Positions 56,035 through 64,000 of a DNA stretch of 64,000 nt are shown here, one piece after another (position 1 is the first letter of the stretch; every line of letters starts with the position of its first letter). Made by a program: the position numbers and the translations under genes. The DNA comes from Stutzerimonas nosocomialis (lineage in GTDB: Bacteria > Pseudomonadota > Gammaproteobacteria > Pseudomonadales > Pseudomonadaceae). The DNA lies in contig NZ_QLAE01000017.1 of assembly GCF_005876855.1 (NCBI RefSeq), forward strand, positions 1 through 64,000, read 5' to 3'. The notes under the pieces are model-generated. The model was not told the DNA's origin and made no database searches. It saw only the letters and a program-made list of their open reading frames with translations.

Positions 56035-56064
56035 CGGCGCCGATGTCCTCGGCGCCGTAGTTTT
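56035..56064 (+). terminator. terminator-like hairpin between sdhB and sucA
   Basis: Perfect 9-bp stem CGGCGCCGA/TCGGCGCCG (56035-56043/56049-56057), 5-base loop, followed by TAGTTTT. It lies 66 bases after sdhB in a 282-base gap that holds no gene. Likely a partial terminator that reduces read-through from sdhCDAB into sucAB. Two smaller GC-rich dyads follow near 56065-56080 and 56126-56141. Confidence 0.65.
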
Positions 56065-56251
56065 AGCCGGAAACCGGGCTCAAAAAGCTCGGAATTCGCC
56101 TTGAAATCGATGACCAGCAGGGGCATCCGGGCTGGTACCCGGACTATCTGCGGGGCCCGTGGTGGCTTGGTCGAGTCGCTGCCTCAGCACTCAGGCAAGT
56201 CATGCTGCGGTTTCCACGCCGGTGGTGTCCCCTTATAGAGGGTGACCAAGC

Positions 56252-59083
56252 ATGCAAGAAAGCGTAATGCAGCGCATGTGGAACAGTGCCCACCTATCCG
56301 GTGGAAACGCTGCCTATGTGGAAGAGCTTTATGAGCTCTACCTGCACGATCCCAACGCTGTGCCAGAGGAATGGCGCACCTACTTCCAGAAGCTCCCCAC
56401 CGATGGCGGCTCCGCGACCGACGTGTCGCACTCCACCATTCGCGATCATTTCGTCCTGCTGGCCAAGAACCGCAACCGTGCCCAGCCGATATCGGCCGGC
56501 AGCGTCAGCAGCGAGCACGAGAAGAAACAGGTCGAAGTGCTGCGACTGATCCACGCCTATCGTCTGCGTGGTCATCAGGCTGCCCAGCTCGACCCTCTTG
56601 GCCTCGCCCAGCGTCCCGTTCCCGCCGACCTGTCGATCAACCATTACGCGCTCACCGACGCCGATCTCGACACGGTATTCCGTACCGGTGATCTGGCCCT
56701 CGGCAAGGACGAAGCGACCCTGCGTGAAATCCACCAGGCGCTGAAGGAAACCTACTGCTCGACCATCGGCGCGGAATTCACCCACATCGTCGATTCCGAG
56801 CAGCGCAGCTGGTTCCAGCAGCGTCTCGAGAGCGTGCGGGGTCGTCCGTCCTTTTCCGGTGAGGCGAAGAGCCATCTGCTCGAGCGCCTGACCGCCGCGG
56901 AAGGCCTGGAAAAGTACCTGGGCACCAAGTACCCGGGCACCAAGCGCTTCGGCCTGGAAGGCGGCGAGAGCCTGATCCCGCTGCTCGACGAAGTCATCCA
57001 GCGTTCCGGGTCCTACGGCACCAAGGAAATCGTCATCGGCATGGCCCACCGCGGCCGCCTGAACGTGCTGGTCAACACCTTCGGCAAGAACCCGCGCGAC
57101 CTGTTCGACGAGTTCGAAGGCAAGAAGGTCGAAGGCCTGAGCTCCGGTGACGTCAAATATCACCAGGGTTTCTCCTCCAACGTCATGACCGCAGGTGGCG
57201 AAGTGCACCTGGCGCTGGCGTTCAACCCGTCCCACCTGGAAATCGTGTCTCCGGTGGTCGAGGGGTCCGTTCGCGCCCGCCAGGATCGCCGCACCGACGC
57301 CGTCGGCGACAAGGTCCTGCCTGTGACCATTCACGGCGACGCGGCCGTGGCCGGGCAGGGCGTGGTGATGGAAACCTTCCAGATGTCGCAGACCCGTGCG
57401 TACCGCACCGGCGGCACCATCCGGATCGTGATCAACAACCAGGTCGGTTTCACCACCAACAAGCAGGAAGACGCGCGTTCGACCGAATACGCGACCGACG
57501 TCGCGAAGATGATTCAAGCGCCGATCCTGCACGTCAACGGCGACGACCCGGAAGCGGTGCTGTTCGTCACCCAGCTGGCGGTCGACTACCGCATGCAGTT
57601 CAAGCGCGACGTGGTCATCGATCTGATGTGCTATCGCCGTCGTGGCCACAACGAGGCCGACGAGCCGAGTGGCACGCAGCCGCTGATGTACCAGAAGATC
57701 GCCAAGCAGCGCACCACCCGCGAGCTGTATGCCGATGCGCTGATTCAGAGCAACGTGCTCGACGCGAGCCAGGTCCAGGCCAAGGTCGACGAGTACCGCG
57801 ATGCGCTGGACAACGGTCTGCATGTGGTCAAGAGCCTGGTCAAGGAGCCCAACAAGGAACTGTTCGTCGACTGGCGTCCATACCTGGGGCATGCCTGGAC
57901 GGCCCGCCACGACACCCGTTTCGATCTGAAGACGCTGCAGGACCTGTCGAGCAAGCTGCTGGAAACGCCGGAAAGCTTCGTCGTCCAGCGCCAGGTCTCG
58001 AAGATCCTGGAAGACCGCCAGAAGATGGGCGCCGGTGCGCTGCCGATCAACTGGGGTTACGCCGAGACCATGGCCTACGCGACCCTGCTGTTCGAAGGCC
58101 ACCCGGTACGCATCACCGGGCAGGACGTCGGTCGCGGCACCTTCTCGCACCGCCACGCGGCGCTGCACAACCAGAAGGACGGCAGCACCTACATCCCGCT
58201 GCAGCACCTCTATGAAGGGCAGCCACGTTTCGACCTGTACGATTCCTTCCTTTCGGAAGAAGCGGTACTGGCATTCGAATACGGCTACGCCACCACCATG
58301 CCCAACGCGCTGGTGATCTGGGAAGCCCAGTTCGGCGACTTCGCCAACGGTGCCCAGGTGGTGATCGACCAGTTCATCACCAGCGGCGAGCACAAGTGGG
58401 GCCGCCTGTGCGGTCTGACCATGCTGTTGCCGCATGGCTACGAAGGGCAGGGCCCGGAGCACTCGTCCGCGCGTCTGGAACGCTACCTGCAGCTGTGCGC
58501 CGAGCACAACATCCAGGTCTGTGTGCCGACCACGCCGGCGCAGGTCTATCACATGCTCCGTCGCCAGGTGATCCGCCCGCTGCGCAAGCCGCTGGTTGCC
58601 CTGACGCCCAAGTCGCTGCTGCGCCACAAGCTGGCGACCTCGACCCTCGAGGATCTCACCGAAGGTTCGTTCCAGACGGTGATCCCGGAAATCGACCCGA
58701 TCGATCCGACCAAGGTCGAGCGCCTGATCCTGTGCAGCGGCAAGGTCTACTACGATCTGCTGGACAAGCGTCGCAACGAAGGGCGCGAGGACATCGCCAT
58801 CGTGCGCATCGAGCAGCTGTACCCGTTCCCGGAAGACGATCTGGCCGAGGCGCTCGCGCCTTACCAGAACCTCAAGCACATCGTCTGGTGCCAGGAAGAG
58901 CCGATGAACCAGGGCGCCTGGTACTGCAGCCAGCATCACATGCGTCGTGTGGCGACAGCGCACAAGCAGGGGCTGTTCCTCGAGTACGCCGGGCGCGATG
59001 CTTCTGCTTCGCCGGCCGTGGGTTATGCCTCCATGCATGCCGAACAGCAGGAGAAGCTGCTGCAGGACGCGTTCACCGTTTAA
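56252..59083 (+). CDS. sucA: 2-oxoglutarate dehydrogenase E1 component
   Basis: A 943-residue thiamine diphosphate enzyme that decarboxylates 2-oxoglutarate and transfers succinyl to the lipoyl group of SucB. HGDAAVAGQGVVMETFQ and IVINNQVGFTT mark the ThDP site; GQDVGRGTFSHRHA and VCVPTTPAQVYHMLRR are further conserved blocks. N-terminal segment SAHLSGGNAAYVEELYELY is the E2-binding region of this family. RBS AGAGGGTGA precedes the ATG. Confidence 0.97.
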   Translation: MQESVMQRMWNSAHLSGGNAAYVEELYELYLHDPNAVPEEWRTYFQKLPTDGGSATDVSHSTIRDHFVLLAKNRNRAQPISAGSVSSEHEKKQVEVLRLIHAYRLRGHQAAQLDPLGLAQRPVPADLSINHYALTDADLDTVFRTGDLALGKDEATLREIHQALKETYCSTIGAEFTHIVDSEQRSWFQQRLESVRGRPSFSGEAKSHLLERLTAAEGLEKYLGTKYPGTKRFGLEGGESLIPLLDEVIQRSGSYGTKEIVIGMAHRGRLNVLVNTFGKNPRDLFDEFEGKKVEGLSSGDVKYHQGFSSNVMTAGGEVHLALAFNPSHLEIVSPVVEGSVRARQDRRTDAVGDKVLPVTIHGDAAVAGQGVVMETFQMSQTRAYRTGGTIRIVINNQVGFTTNKQEDARSTEYATDVAKMIQAPILHVNGDDPEAVLFVTQLAVDYRMQFKRDVVIDLMCYRRRGHNEADEPSGTQPLMYQKIAKQRTTRELYADALIQSNVLDASQVQAKVDEYRDALDNGLHVVKSLVKEPNKELFVDWRPYLGHAWTARHDTRFDLKTLQDLSSKLLETPESFVVQRQVSKILEDRQKMGAGALPINWGYAETMAYATLLFEGHPVRITGQDVGRGTFSHRHAALHNQKDGSTYIPLQHLYEGQPRFDLYDSFLSEEAVLAFEYGYATTMPNALVIWEAQFGDFANGAQVVIDQFITSGEHKWGRLCGLTMLLPHGYEGQGPEHSSARLERYLQLCAEHNIQVCVPTTPAQVYHMLRRQVIRPLRKPLVALTPKSLLRHKLATSTLEDLTEGSFQTVIPEIDPIDPTKVERLILCSGKVYYDLLDKRRNEGREDIAIVRIEQLYPFPEDDLAEALAPYQNLKHIVWCQEEPMNQGAWYCSQHHMRRVATAHKQGLFLEYAGRDASASPAVGYASMHAEQQEKLLQDAFTV

Positions 59084-59152
59084 ACCTTTCGTGCGTGGGG
59101 CCGCGAATGGCGCGGCTCCACTGTAGAAACCGAATCAATAGGACTTCTGATA

Positions 59153-60382
59153 ATGGCTATCGAGATCAAAGCCCCTTCCTTTCCAGAGTCGGTCGCCGAC
59201 GGTACCGTTGCCACCTGGCACAAGAAGCCGGGCGAGGCCGTCAAGCGTGACGAGCTGATCGTCGACATCGAAACCGACAAGGTCGTGATGGAAGTGCTGG
59301 CCGAGGCCGACGGTGTACTGGCTGAAATCGTCAAGAACGAAGGCGATACCGTTCTCAGCGGTGAGCTGCTGGGCAAACTGAACGAAGGCGCCACCGCTGC
59401 TGCCGCTCCGGCTGCGACGCCTGCTGCCGCACCGGCGTCCGCGCCTGCTCAGGCCTCCGCTGCCGCCGAGTCGGCCGACGATCAGATCCTCGCTCCGGCC
59501 GCGCGCAAGCTGGCCGAAGAAAACGGCATCGATCCGAACAGCGTCAAGGGCACCGGCAAGGGTGGTCGCGTGACCAAGGAAGACGTGGTCGCCGCCATCG
59601 AAGCCAAGAAGAACGCCCCGGCCACCGCCGCCAAGCCTTCCGCTCCGGCTGCCAGCGCACCGATCTTCGCCGCCGGCGATCGCATCGAGAAGCGCGTACC
59701 GATGACCCGCCTGCGAGCCAAGGTCGCCGAGCGCCTGGTCGAAGCCCAGTCCTCCATGGCGATGCTGACCACGTTCAACGAGGTCAACATGAAGCCGATC
59801 ATGGAGCTGCGCGCCAAGTACAAGGACCTGTTCGAGAAGAAGCACAACGGCGTGCGCCTCGGCTTCATGTCCTTCTTCGTGAAGGCAGCGACCGAAGCGC
59901 TCAAGCGCCAGCCGGGCGTCAACGCCTCGATCGACGGCAGCGACATCGTCTACCACGGCTATCAGGACATCGGCGTGGCCGTTTCCAGCGACCGTGGCCT
60001 GGTGGTACCGGTGCTGCGCAATGCCGAGCACATGAGCCTGGCTGAAATCGAAGGCGGCATCTCCGACTTCGGCAAGAAGGCCAAGGCCGGCAAGCTGACC
60101 ATGGAAGACATGACCGGCGGCACCTTCACCATTTCCAACGGTGGCGTGTTCGGTTCGTTGCTGTCGACTCCGATCGTCAACCCGCCGCAGACCGCCATCC
60201 TGGGCATGCACAAGATTCAGGAGCGCCCGATGGCCGTCAACGGTCAGGTCGTCATCCTGCCGATGATGTACCTCGCGCTGTCCTATGATCACCGGCTGAT
60301 CGACGGCAAAGAGGCCGTGACCTTCCTGGTGACCATGAAGGACCTGCTGGAAGACCCGGCTCGTCTGCTGCTGGACATCTAA
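59153..60382 (+). CDS. sucB: dihydrolipoyl succinyltransferase (E2 of 2-oxoglutarate dehydrogenase)
   Basis: A 409-residue E2. The lipoyl domain (residues 1-78) has the lipoylated Lys43 in [10 protein letters not shown]. An Ala/Pro-rich linker (about 82-108) leads to the E3-binding domain (about 110-148, [22 protein letters not shown]), a second linker and the catalytic domain (about 175-409) with His380 in [12 protein letters not shown]. The product transfers succinyl to CoA. Confidence 0.97.
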   Translation: MAIEIKAPSFPESVADGTVATWHKKPGEAVKRDELIVDIETDKVVMEVLAEADGVLAEIVKNEGDTVLSGELLGKLNEGATAAAAPAATPAAAPASAPAQASAAAESADDQILAPAARKLAEENGIDPNSVKGTGKGGRVTKEDVVAAIEAKKNAPATAAKPSAPAASAPIFAAGDRIEKRVPMTRLRAKVAERLVEAQSSMAMLTTFNEVNMKPIMELRAKYKDLFEKKHNGVRLGFMSFFVKAATEALKRQPGVNASIDGSDIVYHGYQDIGVAVSSDRGLVVPVLRNAEHMSLAEIEGGISDFGKKAKAGKLTMEDMTGGTFTISNGGVFGSLLSTPIVNPPQTAILGMHKIQERPMAVNGQVVILPMMYLALSYDHRLIDGKEAVTFLVTMKDLLEDPARLLLDI

Positions 60383-60393
60383 TGCACAGCTGC

Positions 60394-60440
60394 AAGCTGC
60401 AGGCAGGGCTGCACGTCAGGCAGCCCTCCGTTTGCAGCTT
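60394..60440 (+). repeat. intercistronic hairpin between sucB and lpdG
   Basis: AAGCTGCA (60394-60401, first base included) with TGCAGCTT (60433-60440), and AGGGCTGC (60405-60412) with GCAGCCCT (60420-60427), form a two-part stem with a small internal loop. No T tract follows, so it is more likely an RNA stability or processing element than a terminator. Confidence 0.6.
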
Positions 60441-60448
60441 GAGCATGA

Positions 60449-61912
<1,464 letters not shown>

Positions 61913-61929
61913 AACAATAAGAAACCAAG

Positions 61930-61973
61930 GACGGCGGCCCGTCGTGCTTTCGCGAGCACCGCGGAATGCCGTC
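61930..61973 (+). promoter_or_regulatory. structured RNA leader before sucC
   Basis: An outer stem GACGGC/GCCGTC (61930-61935/61968-61973) encloses an inner stem GTGCT/AGCAC (61944-61948/61955-61959, closing TTCGCG). The 149-base lpdG-sucC gap has no T tract after the hairpin. Probably an intercistronic structure; a processing or stability element is more likely than a promoter. Confidence 0.4.
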
Positions 61974-62061
61974 GGACTGTCACTTGGGTGCAGTCACAAG
62001 GTGGCGCGGCATGTACTGCAGCGCCGAAATGCGCAATACCAAACGAAGACGGTAGATAAGC

Positions 62062-63228
62062 ATGAATCTTCACGAATATCAGGGTAAGCAGCTGTTCGCT
62101 GAATACGGCCTGCCTGTTTCCAAAGGCTTCGCCGTGGATACTCCCGACGAAGCAGCTGCGGCCTGCGACAAGATTGGCGGCAGCGAGTGGGTCGTCAAGG
62201 CCCAGGTCCACGCGGGTGGCCGCGGCAAAGCCGGCGGTGTGAAGCTGGTCAAGAGCCGCGAAGACGCCAAGGCCTTCGCCGCCAACTGGCTCGGCAAGCG
62301 CCTGGTGACCTACCAGACCGACGCCAATGGTCAGCCGGTCAGCAAGATCCTGGTCGAGTCGTGCACCGACATCGACAAGGAGCTGTACCTGGGCGCCGTC
62401 GTCGATCGTTCCAGCCGTCGCATCGTGTTCATGGCTTCCACCGAAGGTGGCGTGGACATCGAGAAAGTGGCTCACGATACCCCCGAGAAGATTCTCAAGG
62501 CGACCATCGACCCGCTGGTGGGCGCTCAGCCTTTCCAGGGCCGTGAGCTGGCGTTCCAGCTGGGCCTCAAGGGCGACCAGATCAAGCAGTTCACCCAGAT
62601 CTTCGTCGGTCTGGCCAAGCTGTTCCAGGACTACGACCTGGCCCTGCTGGAAGTGAACCCGCTGGTCATCAAGAAAGACGGCAACCTGCACTGCCTGGAC
62701 GCCAAGATCAACATCGACGGCAACGCCATGTACCGCCAGCCCAAGCTGCGCGAGATGCATGACCCGTCCCAGGACGACCCGCGTGAAGCCCACGCTGCCA
62801 AGTTCGAACTGAACTACGTTGCGCTCGAAGGCAACATCGGCTGCATGGTCAACGGTGCCGGCCTGGCCATGGGTACCATGGACATCGTCAATCTGCACGG
62901 CGGCAAGCCGGCCAACTTCCTGGACGTGGGCGGCGGCGCCACCAAGGAACGCGTGACCGAAGCCTTCAAGATCATTCTGTCCGACAGCAACGTCGCGGCC
63001 GTTCTGGTCAACATCTTCGGTGGCATCGTTCGTTGCGACATGATCGCCGAAGGCATCATCGGTGCGGTCAAAGAAGTCGGTGTGAAGATTCCGGTTGTCG
63101 TCCGTCTGGAAGGTAACAACGCTGAGCTGGGCGCCAAGGTGCTCGCTGAAAGCGGTCTGAACATCATCGCGGCAACCAGCCTGACCGACGCTGCCCAGCA
63201 GGTCGTCAAGGCCGCGGAGGGTAAGTAA
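62062..63228 (+). CDS. sucC: succinyl-CoA synthetase subunit beta
   Basis: A 388-residue ATP-grasp subunit that binds nucleotide and succinate. [36 protein letters not shown] and [14 protein letters not shown] are hallmark blocks. The stop overlaps sucD (TAATG). Confidence 0.97.
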   Translation: MNLHEYQGKQLFAEYGLPVSKGFAVDTPDEAAAACDKIGGSEWVVKAQVHAGGRGKAGGVKLVKSREDAKAFAANWLGKRLVTYQTDANGQPVSKILVESCTDIDKELYLGAVVDRSSRRIVFMASTEGGVDIEKVAHDTPEKILKATIDPLVGAQPFQGRELAFQLGLKGDQIKQFTQIFVGLAKLFQDYDLALLEVNPLVIKKDGNLHCLDAKINIDGNAMYRQPKLREMHDPSQDDPREAHAAKFELNYVALEGNIGCMVNGAGLAMGTMDIVNLHGGKPANFLDVGGGATKERVTEAFKIILSDSNVAAVLVNIFGGIVRCDMIAEGIIGAVKEVGVKIPVVVRLEGNNAELGAKVLAESGLNIIAATSLTDAAQQVVKAAEGK

Positions 63229-64000
63229 TGAGCGTCCTGATCAATAAAGACACCAAAGTCATCTGCCAGGGTTTCACCGGTTCGCAGGGTACTTTCCACT
63301 CCGAACAGGCGATCGCCTACGGCACCCAGATGGTTGGCGGCGTGACTCCCGGCAAGGGCGGCACCACCCACCTCGGCCTGCCGGTGTTCAACACCGTCAA
63401 GGAAGCCGTTGAAGCCACTGGCGCCGACGCTTCGGTCATCTACGTTCCGGCTCCGTTCTGCAAGGACTCGATCCTGGAAGCGGCATTCGGTGGCATCAAG
63501 CTGATCGTCTGCATCACCGAAGGCATCCCGACCATCGACATGCTCGAAGCCAAGGTCAAGTGCGACGAGCTGGGCGTGCGTCTGATCGGGCCGAACTGCC
63601 CGGGCGTGATCACCCCCGGCGAGTGCAAGATCGGCATCATGCCCGGTCACATCCACCTGCCAGGCAAGGTCGGTATCGTGTCGCGCTCCGGCACCCTGAC
63701 CTATGAAGCCGTCAAGCAGACCACCGACGCCGGTTTCGGCCAGTCGACCTGCGTCGGTATCGGTGGTGACCCGATCCCGGGCTCCAACTTCATCGATATC
63801 CTGAAGCTGTTCCAGGAAGACCCGAAGACCGAGGCGATCGTCATGATCGGCGAGATCGGCGGTTCTGCCGAGGAAGAAGCGGCAGCCTACATCAAGGCCA
63901 ACGTGACCAAGCCGGTGGTGTCCTACATCGCTGGTGTGACCGCTCCGGCGGGCAAGCGCATGGGCCATGCCGGTGCGATCATCTCCGGCGGCAAGGGCAC
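63228..64000 (+). CDS. sucD: succinyl-CoA synthetase subunit alpha (3' end outside window)
   Basis: 257 residues of a usual 295 are present. The subunit binds CoA and carries the phosphorylated His, here His247 in MGHAGAI (His246 without the initiator Met). The N-terminus [23 protein letters not shown] is the CoA-binding domain. ATG overlaps the sucC stop. The window cuts the C-terminal part. Confidence 0.97.
   Translation, partial: MSVLINKDTKVICQGFTGSQGTFHSEQAIAYGTQMVGGVTPGKGGTTHLGLPVFNTVKEAVEATGADASVIYVPAPFCKDSILEAAFGGIKLIVCITEGIPTIDMLEAKVKCDELGVRLIGPNCPGVITPGECKIGIMPGHIHLPGKVGIVSRSGTLTYEAVKQTTDAGFGQSTCVGIGGDPIPGSNFIDILKLFQEDPKTEAIVMIGEIGGSAEEEAAAYIKANVTKPVVSYIAGVTAPAGKRMGHAGAIISGGKG

Noticed and set aside
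56294-59038. A 914-residue frame opposite to sucA
   Set aside because: Antisense shadow of SucA, low-complexity composition without domains.

Overview
The window is about 64 kb of chromosomal DNA from a gamma-proteobacterium of the genus Pseudomonas in the broad sense; protein sequences and gene order fit a P. stutzeri-like (Stutzerimonas) or closely related lineage best. Evidence is the high GC content, Pseudomonas-type proteins (MetZ, XcpP/XcpQ, CioAB, the 1616-residue NAD-glutamate dehydrogenase, LpdG) and the gene order fimV-truA-trpF-accD-folC-dedD-cvpA-purF-metZ-xcpQ-xcpP. I saw no transposase, integrase, phage gene, CRISPR array or toxin-antitoxin pair; this is core genome with small lineage-specific changes. 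Species assignment is inference.

Layout. 1-9.4 kb (+ strand): end of fimV, then housekeeping genes for tRNA modification, tryptophan, fatty acid, folate, cell division, purine and methionine synthesis. 9.4-12.0 kb (- strand): type II secretion genes xcpQ and xcpP, followed directly by tRNA-Val(CAC) and tRNA-Asp(GTC); the other xcp genes expected in this place are absent. 12.6-19.0 kb: TetR regulator, D-lactate dehydrogenase, short-chain dehydrogenase, ZIP-like membrane protein, and the cioA-cioB-DUF2474 bd-type oxidase operon. 19.1-23.8 kb: AraC regulator and membrane-anchored nitrilase-like hydrolase divergent from fadH and an NTF2-like protein.

24.0-35.2 kb: a coiled-coil protein, a PLP enzyme and a cyclic-nucleotide/rhodanese protein in one tight cluster, then DUF1853, NAD kinase, a metallophosphatase, rhomboid protease GlpG, DUF1315, DUF2797 and aminopeptidase N. 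35.4-38.9 kb: a secreted YCF48-like repeat protein paired with an MMPL/RND membrane protein. 39.0-45.8 kb (- strand): a six-gene, overlapping moxR-DUF58-DUF4381-batA-batBC-batD operon. 46.0-50.9 kb: gdhB.

51.1-64 kb holds the TCA block: gltA divergent from sdhCDAB-sucAB-lpdG-sucCD, with sucD cut by the window end. Together these genes encode citrate synthase, succinate dehydrogenase, 2-oxoglutarate dehydrogenase and succinyl-CoA synthetase; the neighbouring gdhB feeds 2-oxoglutarate from glutamate into the same segment of the cycle.

No wholly new system is evident. The most interesting items are the split xcp cluster at the tRNA genes, a BatB domain whose metal-binding motif is replaced, an AraC-type tandem operator over the fadH -35 box, palindromes inside the gltA promoter, and two poorly characterised modules (coiled-coil/PLP/cNMP-rhodanese, and YCF48/MMPL).
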